This document shows positions 12,001 to 27,000 of a DNA stretch of 64,000 bases, piece by piece. Source of the DNA: Neodiprion pinetum (Eukaryota; Arthropoda; Insecta; Hymenoptera; Diprionidae); contig NC_060238.1 of the NCBI RefSeq assembly GCF_021155775.2, forward strand, positions 26,380,470 to 26,444,469, given 5' to 3'. Made by a program: the position numbers and the translations under genes. The notes beneath the pieces were generated by a model. The model was not told where the DNA came from. It saw only the letters and a program-made list of their open reading frames with translations, and made no database searches. Position 1 is the stretch's first letter; each line of letters opens with the position of its first letter.

Positions 12001-15000
12001 CTACGAAGGAGGAAGCGTAATGAGCCAAGCGCGATCTTTGTGGAGATTGGAGTTGGCCAGAACGAAATGGGCTGGTGGTTTTATTAATTGGTCACATCCC
12101 ATGCGTATCAGGCATCTTACCACAGGCCGTTATTTGGGTGTTAATGAGAATAACGAATTATATTTGGTGGGCCGGTGAGTGATCGTTATAATGTATTATA
12201 ACTGTAATTGAATTTGTTTAAACATAAGTTGTCTAAAGCTGTGTTAGTGTTTCGAGAATAAGCAAGAATTTTTCAATTGTTGAAACGAAGGAACGAGGCT
12301 ACAATAGAGACCTCGACATTCTGGCTCCAATCAGAGAAAACAGATACGAAAACTATTCTCGAGGATAAGGATTTGGAAATAATCGGAACACCGATCATCA
12401 AATACGGTGACTCCACAGTGATTATGCAGCACGCAACCAAGGGTCTCTGGGTCTCGTATAAGGTAAGAAGAAAAGCTAGTAAATTTATTCGCGTCAAAAT
12501 TATTTGTGCCAGTGGAATAGTGTATAATATCCTTTCGTATACTTATCGTGCTCGTAGTCCTACGAAACCAAGAAAAAAGGCGTGGGTAAAGTCGAAGAAA
12601 AGCAGGCGGTACTGCACGAGGAAGGAAAAATGGACGACGGACTTGACTTCTCTCGGTCTCAAGAAGAGGAGTCAAGGACAGCTCGGGTTATCAGGAAATG
12701 CAGCAGTCTGTTCACGCAGTTTATTACGTGAGTCGTAGTTTTAAAGGATTCAATTTTTCCGAAGGATTTAATTTTTCGACGTGTTTAATTACCAAAGATA
12801 TAATTTGTTGCGTTTTAGTGGCTTAGAAACTCTTCAAATGGATAGAAGAGCCTCAATGTTCTTTCAGAATGTGAATTTGAACGAAATGGTCATGTGCTTG
12901 GAAGATCTGATCAACTACTTTGCTCAGCCGGAAGAAGATATGGGTACGACTTGAATAGCAACTATATTTGAGTTTCTAAAGCCATCTAATTATAATCGAC
13001 AACACTACAAACATCATTTTCTTCATCGCAGAACACGAAGAAAAACAAAATAGACTACGGGCCTTGAGAAATCGTCAAGATTTATTCCAGGAGGAAGGAA
13101 TTTTGAATCTAATCCTCGAGGCTATAGACAAAATCAATGTAATAACTTCGCAAGGTTTTCTGGTCGCACTTTCCGGTGACGAGAGTGGCCAGTCTTGGGA
13201 TCAAATTTCTGGTTACCTCTATCAACTGCTTGCTGCTATCATTAAGGGAAATCACACGAACTGCGCCCAGTTTGCGAACAGCAATCGTCTTAACTGGCTG
13301 TTCAGTCGTCTGGGATCGCAGGCGTCTGGCGAAGGAACAGGAATGCTGGATGTGCTTCATTGTGTCCTTATAGATTCCCCCGAGGCTTTAAACATGATGA
13401 GAGTATGTCATTTTGTCCAATAAAATGATCGATGAAGTAAATCGACAATTACTCTGGAAAAAATTTGAAAACTATTTTCATATTTCTACAGGATGAGCAT
13501 ATCAAAGTGATAATATCTTTGCTGGAAAAGCACGGCAGGGATCCTAAGGTTCTTGACGTATTGTGTTCTCTGTGCGTTGGTAACGGAGTTGCGGTACGAT
13601 CGTCACAGAATAATATATGTGATTTTCTGCTACCGGGGAAAAACTTGCTGCTACAAACTCAGCTAGTCGATCACGTGGCCAGTATAAGACCAAACATATT
13701 CGTTGGCAGAGTCGAAGGTTCGGCTCTCTATCAAAAGTGGTACTTTGAAGTTACCGTTGATCATATTGAACAAACAACGCATATGATGCCTCATCTCAGA
13801 ATCGGTTGGGCCAATACAGCTGGGTACGTAGCATAAGTTCTAATTGTTGTCCTTCGAGGTAATTAACGTGAAAAGTAGAAAAACGTGGGAGCGAATAGCA
13901 AACGCTTTTGAATCAGGTCGATGCATATAAATTGAGAAATTACTCTTCGCAGGTACACGCCGTATCCAGGCGGTGGTGAAAAGTGGGGCGGCAACGGAGT
14001 TGGAGACGATTTGTACTCCTTTGGATTTGACGGTGCTTATCTTTGGTCGGGCGGTAGAAAAACGCAAATAGTACAGGACGCGACGGAACCTTACATAAAA
14101 AAGGGGGACGTCATTGGATGCACTTTGGACTTGACCATTCCAGTAATAACCTTTGCGTTCAACGGAATGCACCTCAAGGGATCTTTCCGCGACTTCAACC
14201 TGGATGGAATGTTCTTTCCGGCAATAAGTTGCTCCTCAAAATTATCATGCAGATTTCTTTTGGGTGGTGATCACGGACGCCTCAAGTTTCAACCTCCGGA
14301 CGATTTCTCGCCACTGGTCGAAAGTCTATTGCCGCAACAGATTCTCTCTCTGGACCCTTGCTTCTACTTTGGTAACATGAACAAAGTGGTCCTTGCCGGG
14401 CCTTGGCTAGTTGAGGACGACACGGCATTTGTACCAACACCCGTAGACACAGCCATGATCAATCTACCCGCTTATATCGAACAGATAAGAGACAAGCTGG
14501 CGGAGAATATCCACGAGATGTGGGCTATGAATAAAGTTGAAGCTGGCTGGATATTCGGGGAACAAAGAGACGATCTTAGAAAAATACATCCGTGTATTAT
14601 CCAGTTTGAAAGACTTCCGGCGGCAGAGAAACGCTACGATACTCAGCTGGCCGTACAGACCTTGAAAACTATCCTGGCTCTCGGTTATTACATCACCATG
14701 GACAAGCCACCGTCTAGAATAAAAACCTTACGGCTGCCCAACGAACCGTTCATGCAATCGAACGGTTATAAGCCAGCTCCACTAGACCTGAGCGCAATCA
14801 CATTGACACCAAAGATGGAGGAACTCGTAGATCAACTGGCCGAAAATACTCATAACTTGTGGGCAAAGGAGAGGATCAGTCAGGGATGGACGTACGGGTT
14901 GAACGAGGATTCCGAAATGAGGCGGAGTCCGCATTTAGTACCTTATTTCAAGGTTGACGAAGCGATAAAGAAAGCGAACCGGGACACAGCCAGCGAAACT

Positions 15001-18000
15001 GTCAGAACACTGCTCGTTTATGGGTACATGCTCGACCCACCAACGGGAGAGCAGCACGAAGGTGAATCTGACCGTCAAAAAAATTTAACGTGACTCGACA
15101 TGATGATCAACTAGAATTTATACCTTCCAGCTTTGCTCTTGGAGGCCAGCAGATTACGGCAACTTTTGTTCAGAACATACAGGGTGGAAAAAAATTACGC
15201 CGTCGCCAGTGGAAAGTGGTATTTTGAATTCGAAGTGCTCACTGCTGGACCCATGCGAGTAGGTTGGGCAAAATCCGATTGCATGCCTGGTAGCATGCTC
15301 GGTAGCGATGAAAATACCTGGGCTTTCGACGGATACAACGTAAGGCAATCTGAATATTATTATTAAATTTGATTTTTTTGTTTTCTCATCCCTAAAATAT
15401 TTCCATTCACCATCAGTGGCCCAAAGAAAAAAAAAAAAAAAAATCAAAAAATAAATAAATAAGAAGAAATAACTGATCATGGTCTTTTCCCGACCAAAGT
15501 GTACATCCTTTATGTGGTAATATCTCTCATCCCAATATCTGTCCCTGTTGTGTGAGACTGATACTGTTTCAGAGAGATACTTGAAAGAAATGAGTTTTCT
15601 CTGAGGAAAACGATGAAAAAATGTTTTGAGAATGAGTCCAGTTATTTGTTTTATAATTTTTTTGGGCCACCATATCTACTTTGAAATGTTAATAATTGAA
15701 CCCTTACAGATGTGGTTATCGAAAATGGGGGAAAGTTGGTAACTGAGTTTGGTAAACCTAGTATTGAGTTTCAAACTCTCATTCAGCATCATTAGTAAAG
15801 TCGAGTTGATCTTTTGAATTTTGATCAGTCTTACGATTCTTTATTTAAGATATCAGAGGCGGTATTTGCAAATGTTAAACTCGTTTTAATTAGTGTAAAT
15901 GAAACGAGGATCGAGTAATTTGTAAACAAAAAATAACTGATCCTGAAATGCTAGGTGACCAAAGTCCACTGTGGTTCGAACGAGTCTTTCGGTCACAAAT
16001 ATCAAGTGGGTGACGTAGTTGGCTGTTTCATTGATGTCCAAGACGGAACGATCAGTAAGAGAGCCATTTCCCAATAGCCGTCCATTATTTTCTTACAACA
16101 ACCTTTTTTTGAGAAACTATTACGTGTCGTCGTCTCGCTGAATGTTTATATATGTTGATTTGATTTTGCACCTCTCCCAATTAAGGACCATTTTCACACA
16201 GGGTAAAACAATCTCGAGATCGAAGTTTTCTACAATAATTATTCCCACATAGTTAAACTCGTCTTATAGTATTCTACCTTATTCGGTATCGAAATGTATT
16301 TGTATCACCGTATACGAATGAATTGCTTTATTTCTTGTCAAAAATATACGATAGCAACTTACTTTAACTCTGAGAATCATGCTATGAAACCATTTAAATA
16401 GATTTTAACAAGTCACACTGATACAGCCAACAATTGTGGTTGAGTTTCATTTCGTGAATGAAATATTGAATGAATCAAATTTTATTTTAAGGAGGAAAAA
16501 GTATACTCAGGCACAGCCGAATCATTCGGCAAACAATGGCAGGTCGGGGACGTTGTTGGAGTTTTCCTGGATCTTATTGACCGAACAATTAGTAAGGCAG
16601 AATCTTTAAGCAAACGCTTTAGCTGCCGTTACTAGCTGTAATTAAAGAGTATAAGACAAGAGTGCTGGACACCAGTGCACCTTTTCCACGCTTTCTTTTG
16701 CACAATCCCTTATATTGACGTAACTTTTATTTCTCTGATCTCTGTAATTCACAGTTCCTTTTTCGTGTCATCAGAATTTTTCGTTTACACCCGTAGCGTG
16801 ACCAAGCTTATATCATGATTAGTCGAAATGTATGACCTTCGATCGGAGAAAAATATTGTTTTATCAGAATATATGTATACGCACATATTCTATCCTAGCT
16901 TCCAAAAGATGAACATAAATCTCACTTGGCTCACTGTCCAATGTGATGCCTTTGCATTCCATTATTTTCATTGGTCTCCAGTGCGCTTTCCTTAAGCTGT
17001 ACTCTTAACTTGTTATTCACACCTTACACTAATCACTGACCCAAAGTTCGCTCTGAAATTCGGCTTTTTAATACTTAAAAAAATTGATTAAATATTATAC
17101 GCTTAGTGCCCTGAACGTAGTACTAGTCTGGATGGGAATTAATAATAGATACATAAGAACGCACGAGGAAGAGAAAATAAGTCAATGTCATCTGCTTCAC
17201 TTTTCAATTAGTGGTGACCGTGCTCAAAATAAGCTGAGTAAAGCTCACTATCGAAAATTCTAACGAATCGTAATTCGATTTAAAAATCTTGAGATTCGAC
17301 AATATTATAGTTTTTACATTATCGTGTAACAAATCGTTGATAATTCAGGCCGATTGATGTGATTTACAAGTTTTATTTTTTTCCACCACCATATTGCCAT
17401 TTCTTTCGTTTTCTTTTTAACACCACGTTTTACAGATTTGTACAATAATGCTTACGCATGGCTCGTGTCATTAATAATATCAAATTTACTTTTTTCGCAT
17501 GGTATTTCGTATCTAAAAGGACACTTTATTCAAGTTACTTTGTCGTTGAATTTTCACTAACATCCAAATCAATACCCAATTGTACAACCTACCTTTGGCG
17601 CTTCTTATTGTTAGATAATAAATACATATATAGATGTATGAAATGTGCGACGCACAGTTTCGATCATGTATTTGTATTGCGTAACTTTTGGAATCAATAT
17701 TTTCTGATCAAAGTTTGATATTTCTCATTCAAATTCGAGTCATTGTATTTATATAGTAGGACAGTTGTTATTGTATTTAATATTTCCATGTAAATCCATA
17801 CAAGTATTTTCGTTGGTCAGGTTTTTCATTAAACGGCGAGCTGCTAATGGACGCCCTTGGTGGGGAGACATCGTTTGCAGATGTTCAAGGCGATTCGTTC
17901 GTGCCAGCCTTTACGCTTGGGGTTGGACAAAAAGCTAAATTAACATTCGGCCAAGACGTGAATACATTGAAATTTTTCACAACCTGTGGACTGCAAGAAG

Positions 18001-21000
18001 GCTATGAACCCTTCTGCGTGTAAGTATAAATCGTTGAAAACCTTTTTACCGTGAAATTCTGCATTTTAATAACTAAATGTATTCTTCCCATCCATTTAGA
18101 AACATGAATCGTCCCGTTACTTTCTGGTATACCAAAGATCAGCCAATCTTTGAAAATACAGACGACATGGCTGACACAAGGATTGACGTGGCTCGAATTC
18201 CGGCTGGTTCCGACACACCGCCTTGTCTGAAAATCTCGCACAACACTTTTGAGACTATGGAGAAAGCCAACTGGGAATTTTTGAGACTATCGCTGCCCGT
18301 TATTTGCCAATCAAGTTTCATAACCGAAGGAGAGAAACTGCGACGATGGCAAGAGATAAAAATGCGTCAGAACAGACTTCTCGTTGAACAGTCCGAGCAA
18401 ACTCAGGGGACTTCCCAGTCAGCGCACATGGAGCAAATAATCAAGTCCGGATTCAGCATGAGTGACATCAAGGGCCTTCAAAGAAATTATTCGGAAGATG
18501 CGGTCGAAGCTGATGAAATTATGAAGGAATCTCCGCTTCCGATGCAACGAATGAAGCCTTCCAGACCCCCGAGGAAAGGGTCTTTATCCCGGTCCAACAT
18601 GTATGGGTCGAGAGGCGGAACTTTGGAAAGAGCCACAAGCGAAGCCGAGGTGAATGGTTACGGAGACATGAACGGGGACCTCAAGGACGACAAGAAGAAG
18701 AGGGGGCGATCACCTTTCCGGTAAATTTCGGCCACGTTTAATTAATCTTCCAAAAGTCTAATTCCATTATTCTGTTTTTGTTAGCAAGCATAGCAAAGAA
18801 ATGGAGGACTTATCGTAAGTTGTTCAGCTGTATGAGAAATTTTATTGCAGAAATAACAGAGGAGTGTACGCTAGTAACTGATGACTGTTTACAAATCTTC
18901 CACAGCCATCAATGAATAAGAATCATTATTCACTTCATTCGGACTGAGCATAAGCTATCAGTATTGATCTGCGATAGAATATTGGTAGAGAAATCATTGC
19001 TTGGAAAGTTTTTCTGTTGTAACTAATTATTAATAATACCATTCGATAGGATTGATTGGATATCATTGCTCACGGATTGATTCTTGTAGAATCATTACCC
19101 TTTGGTTAATGTTTACATTGCAATCCCACACATCTGAATCTAATGATAATAATTAATATAAACCGAACATAAAAGATTTAGTAAGTTTGTAATACGTACT
19201 TTTTGCGTTTACGTAAGGAGTAGAATATTTTACTTGACCTATGAACTATTGAAAAAAATAAATTTCCAGGTTCTTCTCTCGCAAAACAAAATCACCGGAA
19301 GCAAAATCGAAAACTCCGGAACCCCCGATGAGGTCAGATATTTCGGACAGAAGCAGTAAGCCTTTGCCATTTGTTAGGGTAGGGTCGAGACCGGCTCAAG
19401 TTAGAGTCTCCACTGTAAATATCCGACACATCGTTATTATCGACTATGCAACTCGTTGCCCAAACAATGTTGAAGTAATTAAATTGCCATTTTTCTAGAC
19501 CGATTTGAAAGTGGTACCCCCACAAATTCCGGAACGCAACGCGCCGAAGCAAATGTCTGTTCTCTCTGGGACGGGAGTCGAAGCAATTGGAAATGAAATA
19601 TACGATGCGGATTGCTTGAAATTGATGAACGAATACTTTTATGGAGTAAGAATATTCCCTGGTCAAGATCCAACTCATGTTTATGTCGGATGGGTAACTT
19701 CGCAGTATCATTTGCATACAAAAGATTTCAACCTATCGAGAGTTAGAAAATCGTCAATTGTAATCGTGGACGACTACGACAGACCGTTAGAGCAGTAAGT
19801 CGAAGTTACACTAAATCCGTGTCAAATAAATTTCAGACGAAAATGATCAGTGTTGATGTTTATGGTTGTTTTGAATTGATGGACTGATTTTAATCGAATC
19901 AAGGGTTGATCGTCAGAGCTGCTACATGGTGAGAGCCGACGAGCTTTACAACGAAGTGACTCAAGATGCTTCTGGTAAAGGTGCTTCGCAAGGCATGTTC
20001 GTTGGGTGTTTTGTCGACATAGCCACCGGCTGGGTGTCCTTCACCTGCGAAGGAAAAGAAACGAGTCACAAGTTTAAAATGGAACCGGACACAAAGTTAT
20101 TCCCAGCTATTTTCGTTGAGGCAACAAGCAGAGAAATACTTCAAATAGAATTGGGAAGAACGTCTACTACGTTGCCGTTGTCAGCTGCTGTTTTACAAAA
20201 CTCGGAGCGTCATGTGATTCCTCAGTTCCCGCCCAGATTGAAAGTGCAATGTCTTAAGCCTCATCAGTGGGCCAGGGTACCCAATCAATCCCTCCAAGTG
20301 CATGCGCTCAAGCTATCCGATATAAGGGGATGGTCGATGTTGTGCGAAGATGCAATTTCGATGCTTGCTTTGCATATTCCGGAAGAGGACAGATGCATCG
20401 ATATTCTTGAACTAATTGAAATGGACAAACTTCTAAGGTTCTTATTAATTAATGCAAACACCTTCGAGACATTATTACTTATTATACCCTCCCGCATCTC
20501 TTACTCATCTTCCATACTTGTTCTTCAGCTTTCACGCCCATACGCTCACACTATATGCAGCGTTGTGCTATCAATCGAATTATAGAGCAGCACATGCTCT
20601 CTGTTTGCATGTGGATCAGAAGCAATTACTCTATGCTATTCGGTCCGAATATATGTCCGGTCCGCTTCGACAAGGTTTTTATGATCTGTTAATTGCATTG
20701 CATCTCGAGTCTCATGCCACAACTATGGAAGTTTGTAAGAACGAGTTCATCATTCCATTAGGTGAGTGTTGGCGGAACGAACGTTATATTTATACAGTGT
20801 ATTTTCTTCTTGTCTAACTATAAATAATACACTTTGTATGTTCTTTTTCCAAGGGCAAGAAATAAAGGATCTCTACGAAGATCCTGACATGAAGCACAGC
20901 TTGAGATACTTGGAAACTGAATCGGTCCGGCCACAGATGAAAATGACCGACATCGAGTGAGTATTTATTTTTTCAGTATAGATGTGAACCTTTTTACTAA

Positions 21001-24000
21001 TTTTTCGGCATCAAGGGTACTTCCTTCCAGTGAAAATCAGAGCATCGAAAATATTAGAAACTTGTACAGTCCGTATTTCCCACTTGATGTGGTTCGTAAT
21101 TACGTTATGATGGCCCTCAATGAAGCAGTGGAAGTTAATCAAGTCCATAATCGAGATCCTATTGGAGGCAGCAATGAAAATTTATTTCTGTAAGTGTCTA
21201 CCTCTGCTCTGCAACAAAAATCATACAAACTTACTTTTCACATTTTAATATCCGCTTTATACAGTGGAATATTTCGAGCCCAAAGTTCTGTACAATATAT
21301 TGCTTTTTTCAGACCACTCTTAAAACTTGTGGACAGACTACTACTTGTTGGAATGCTCAGGAATGAAGATATTTTCAAATTGCTCATAATGATTAATCCA
21401 GAGACCTGGGATCCGACTTTTGAAAAAGGTAAATAATCACGATTACTCTCAGATTTTGCAATGCGCAAGGATGATTGATTAAAAAAATTCCAACAATTTC
21501 AGAGGGAAAAGATGAACATAAGAAAGGATTGCTACACATGAAGATGGCCGAAGGCGCAAAATTGCAAATGTGCTACCTGCTGCACCATTTGAATGATATC
21601 CAGCTTCGGCATCGTGTCGAGTCAATAATTTCCTTTAGTCACGATTTTGTTGGTGATCTTCAGTCCGATCAACTCCGGCGTTATATTGATATTAAACAGT
21701 CTGACCTTCCATCGGCTGTAGCGGCAAAGAAAACTAAAGAGTTCAGATGTCCGCCTCGCGAACAAATGAATGCTATTTTAGGATTCAAAAATTTAGACGA
21801 GGAAGAGAAAGAAAACTGTCCGTGTGGTGAAGAATTGAGGGAGAAAATGAACGAATTTCACGATGAGTTGATGTCCTACGTGTCGCTCCATGCACTGCAG
21901 GAGGCGGCTGATGCTGCAAATGAAATAATAGAAATCGAGAAGCCAGGAGCTATGAAACGGGTTTTCAATTTCATAAATGCCGTCAAAGAATTTGAGGAAG
22001 AGCCGAAACTTGAACCGGAACCTGTCAAGAAAACCCCGGAAGGTGAGCCCCTGATATTTTTCAACACCATTCTGCCTTAAAATACTTTTTCAATGCAAAA
22101 ATTTCATCATTTTCTTTACCGTATCCTACAGAGGTATTTCGCAAAGTACTCATAGCAACGATAGTCAAATGGGCAGAAGAATCGCAAATTGAAACACCGA
22201 AGCTAGTCCGTGAAATGTTCAGTTTATTGGTACGCCAGTACGATACCGTTGGCGAATTGATTCGAGCGTTAGAAAAGACGTATATAATCAATAGCAAGAC
22301 AAAGGAAGATGTTGCTGAAATGTGGGTGGGTTTGAGTCAAATCCGTGCATTGCTGCCTGTTCAAATGTCTCAGGAAGAAGAGGAACTGGTTCGTGAACGT
22401 CTTTGGAAGCTCGTGAACAATCACACGTTCTTCCAACATCCCGACTTGATTCGCGTGCTGAGAATTCACGAGAACGTAATGGCGATAATGATGAATACAC
22501 TGGGAAGACGAGCCCAAGCCCAGTCCGATGCTCAGGCACAGAGTCAGGCTGCCGAGGGAGAGGCGGCCGCCAAAGAAAAAGATACTTCCCACGAAATGGT
22601 GGTGGCATGTTGCCGATTTCTTTGCTATTTCTGCCGCACCTCGAGGCAAAATCAGAAAGCTATGTTTGATCATTTTGATTTCTTGCTCGAGAACAGTAAT
22701 ATCCTTCTATCGAGACCTTCGCTAAGGGGGTCAACGCCACTCGACGTGGCATATTCTTCGCTGATGGAAAATACCGAACTTGCTCTCGCACTCAGAGAGC
22801 ATTACCTTGAAAAGATCGCTATTTATTTATCTCGCTGTGGACTGCAATCAAATTCCGAGTTAGTTGAAAAGGGATATCCAGATCTTGGTTGGGATCCAGT
22901 CGAGGGTGAACGTTACCTAGACTTCTTGCGCTTCTGTGTTTGGGTCAATGGTAAGTTTGATACCCCAAAGTCATAGATTTGAATATGGAATAAAAATTAC
23001 ACTTTCACCGATGGAACGTATGTATCTTTTGTTCTTCCTTCTTTCTTTTCCAGGTGAAAGTGTCGAAGAAAATGCTAACTTGGTGATAAGATTGCTCATT
23101 CGGCGGCCAGAATGCTTGGGTCCTGCGCTTCGCGGAGAAGGAGAAGGTCTGTTGAGAGCTATCATGGAGGCAAATAAAATGTCCGAGCGTATCGCGGATC
23201 GTAGAAAGGTAGGTAATTCAACCAACGGGTCAATGCTGAACCACGAAAACAAGGCTCGTCTCTATGCATGTAGTTTATTGTGGAAAATTCAAAACATCAA
23301 ACCGCCACCCCTTGTCCGACACACATTATGCGTTACCCTGATTAGTCGTGAGTCTGAGATGGTTTTCGTATTGATTTATGTTGTCCAACGTTGATAACGT
23401 CCTATAGATTTGTGTTATCATAGGTTCTTTGAATGTTACTTCACCATTTTGTTACACGTTTCCTTCTGCACCACAATATAGTCATACTTGTGTAGAAACC
23501 CGGCCTTGCCAAGCATGTGCACGATCTGTATACTAATTGGATATCAACTTAGATTTATAAACAGGTTCAAGACGAAACGGAAGGAACAGCTATGGTTATT
23601 CAGTTTGAGCACCCTCTTCCCGAGTCGGACGATGACGAAGATTACATCGATACCGGAGCAGCCATTCTGAACTTTTATTGTACCTTAGTAGATCTCTTGG
23701 GACGCTGTGCTCCAGATTCTTCTGTCATAGAACAAGGTTGAGAAATATTTTCCCTATGATATACATAAATCATATTTTCGGCTAAGCTCAGCTGTTAATT
23801 TCATTTTGTACTTTTCATGTAAACGAATTTTCCTTTCACAGGAAAAAACGAATCCCTCCGAGCAAGAGCTATTTTGCGTTCTCTTGTCCCACTTGACGAT
23901 CTACAAGGTGTTCTTTCACTCCGATTTACACTGCAAAATCCTGCCGCTGGCGAGGAAAGACCTAAGAGTGACATGCCGTCTGGATTAATTCCGGGGCACA

Positions 24001-27000
24001 AGCAGAGTATAGTGTTATTTTTGGAACGTGTTTATGGGATTGAAACGCAGGAACTTTTCTTCAAATTACTCGAAGAAGCTTTTTTGCCTGACCTTAGGGC
24101 TGCTACCATGCTGGATAGGGTCAGTGAACTGACAGCAATTGAGATGAAAAATTTTATTCAATTATATCGCCAAATTCTTAGAGTATCTTTGACCATTCCA
24201 GAATGACGGCTACGAATCTGATATGGCTTTAGCTATGAATCGATACATAGGAAACAGTATACTACCACTCCTCATAAAACATTCTAAGTTCTACAATGAA
24301 GCCGATAACTATGCGAGTTTATTAGATGCTACGTTGCATACCGTGTATCGTCTCAGTAAGAACAGGATGTTAACCAAGGGACAGCGTGAAGCTGTTTCTG
24401 ATTTTCTCGTGGCATTGACCAGGTAAAGAACCATTACTTATTCTGTGTCGATGAGTGAAAATGTTGGTTCGAACTTAGATTAAAGATATTTTCAACCACA
24501 CTTTTCTCTTTGCAGCCAAATGCAACCGAGTATGTTGCTGAAGCTCCTTCGAAAGTTGACCGTCGATGTTTCGAAATTGTCGGAATATACAACAGTAGCT
24601 TTAAGGGTGTGTAAAATTTTATTGATTTCTATCCACTACCGTAATATACTTTCATCTATATGTTTCAAACATTTTTTGTTCTTCATCGTTAACTGGGTTG
24701 TGTAGCTGCTGACATTACATTACGACCGCTGTGCTAAATACTACGGCTCGACAAGCGGTCAAGGAGCTTACGGAGCTTCAAGCGACGAAGAGAAACGTCT
24801 GACAATGGTCTTGTTCAGTAACATATTCGACTCATTATCCAAAATGGATTATGATCCGGAATTGTTCGGTAAGGCGTTGCCTTGTTTGACTGCCATCGGT
24901 TGTGCCTTACCTCCCGACTATTCGTTATCGAAAAATTATGACGACGAATGGTACGGGAGCAAGTCTGCCTCGACACAATCTCCGGACGGACCATATAATC
25001 CGCAGCCGATCAACACGTCCAGGTATCATAGAAAATATGTTTGCGTTAGCAGAATAATTAAAAAGTCTACAATTATTCAATGCGAGTAGCAATATGGACT
25101 AAACGTTTTGAACTCTTCACAGTGTCGTGCTGAACAATGATTTGAATTCGATAGTACAAAAGTTTTCTGAGCACTATCACGATGCTTGGGCTAATAGAAA
25201 GCTAGAAAATAGCTGGACGTACGGTGAACAGTGGTCTGATCTAAACAAGACACATCCTAGACTGAAGCCTTACAATTTGCTTAATGATTATGAAAAAGAA
25301 CGCTATAAGGAACCCGTCAGGGAAAGTTTGAAGGCACTGCTTGCTATTGGGTGGAGCGTTGAACACTCCGAAGTGGACGTACCTTCTACAAGTCGTAGCT
25401 CTATGAGAAGGTCGTCTAAGAGCCAAGTGAGTAAAACAGTGAATTATAGTTTCATTGCTCGTTCGATGACACCTGTTTCCTTAGCTAATTTAATTTTAAT
25501 ACTACTCTCTGAAGTATTGTTTGAAATGGAATTTATTTATTTTTTCAACTCCCGCAACACGTGTCTAACTGCAAGTTTTTTTGAGGACACACAATTTCAG
25601 GCAGACGCAGCGAATCCGTTCAACTACAACCCTCATCCCGTTGACATGACCAACCTGACACTCAGTAGAGAAATGCAAAATATGGCTGAGCGTTTGGCTG
25701 ACAACGCTCATGACATTTGGGCTAAAAAGAAGAAGGAGGAGCTCATCACTTGCGGTCAGTTGGATCCAGTTATTGTCAGTGAATTTTAACTTGAGATGTG
25801 GAAGGAATGATGAGTAATTGAACCGAGAAACGGAATCATTGACATTGACCGTATTTTACAGGAGGTGGTATTCACCCACAGCTGGTGCCTTACGACTTGT
25901 TGACCGACAAAGAGAAACGCAAGGATCGTGAACGCTCCCAAGAGTTCTTGAAATATCTACAATATCAAGGATACAAATTGCACAAGCCAGTTCGCAGTAG
26001 TACGGCGGATACGGAAGTTGCCGGGGTCGGAGCAGCTGTAGAATTACGATTCGCGTATTCCTTGCTTGAGAAATTGATAGCGTATTTGGATAAAGCTACT
26101 ATCAACATGAAGTTGTTGAAGCCTTCGGACACCTTTAGCAGGAGGAACAGTTTCAAAACATCGACAAGAGATATAAAGTTTTTCAGTAAAGTGGTCCTAC
26201 CATTGATGGAAAAGTACTTCAGTACTCACAGAAATTACTTTATCGCCGTGGCCACTGCGACAAATAACATAGGAGCTGCGTCACTGAAAGAAAAAGAAAT
26301 GGTTGCTGCGTTATTTTGCAAGCTGGCGAGTTTGCTCCGATCACGATTAGCTGCATTCGGGGCAGATGTTAGAATAACGGTTCGATGTCTGCAAGTGTTG
26401 GTCAAAGGTATCGACGCGAAATCGCTTGTAAAAAATTGTCCAGAATTTATCAGAACGTCGATGTTAACATTTTTCAACAATACGGCCGATGACTTGGGAC
26501 ATACCATAGGCAATTTGCAAGAAGGAAAATACAGTCATCTTAGAGGAACGCACTTGAAAACATCGACTTCTTTGTCTTATGTGAACAGCGTTGTTTTACC
26601 CGTCCTCACCTCCATGTTCGATCACTTAGCGGCTTGCGAATACGGCAGTGACTTGTTGCGTAAGTATGATACAGCCTGCGATTTTAAGCTTGTGATCTAT
26701 GTATGAAGAGTTTGATTACATTGCAGTGGACGAGATTCAAGTTGCCTCGTACAAAATGCTGGCATCTCTTTATACGTTGGGTATCGACGCTACTCTAACC
26801 CACGATCGGAAGTATTTGAAAACTGAAATCGAACGGAACAAACCTAATCTTGGTTCTTGCCTTGGAGCCTTCTCCAGCTGCTTCCCAGTTGCCTTCCTAG
26901 AGCCCCACTTGAACAAGCACAACCAGTTTTCGCTATTAAATAGAATCGCCGATCACTCCCTCGAGGCTCAAGATATAATGTCTCGGATGGAATCGAGTAT

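Noticed and set aside
12277..12738. Long single ORF across 12277-12738
   Set aside because: It spans the intron 12463-12557 and leaves the RyR frame after the donor at 12463. The RyR exons 12291-12462 and 12558-12727 explain the coding parts.
19334..19721. Minus-strand ORFs opposite RyR exons
   Set aside because: They are antisense shadows of the conserved RyR coding frame at 19270-19794.
23209..23394. Read-through of RyR exon 23054-23208 into the following sequence
   Set aside because: The open frame continues by chance. A gtaggt donor sits at 23209, and the conserved continuation [10 protein letters not shown] starts at 23565.
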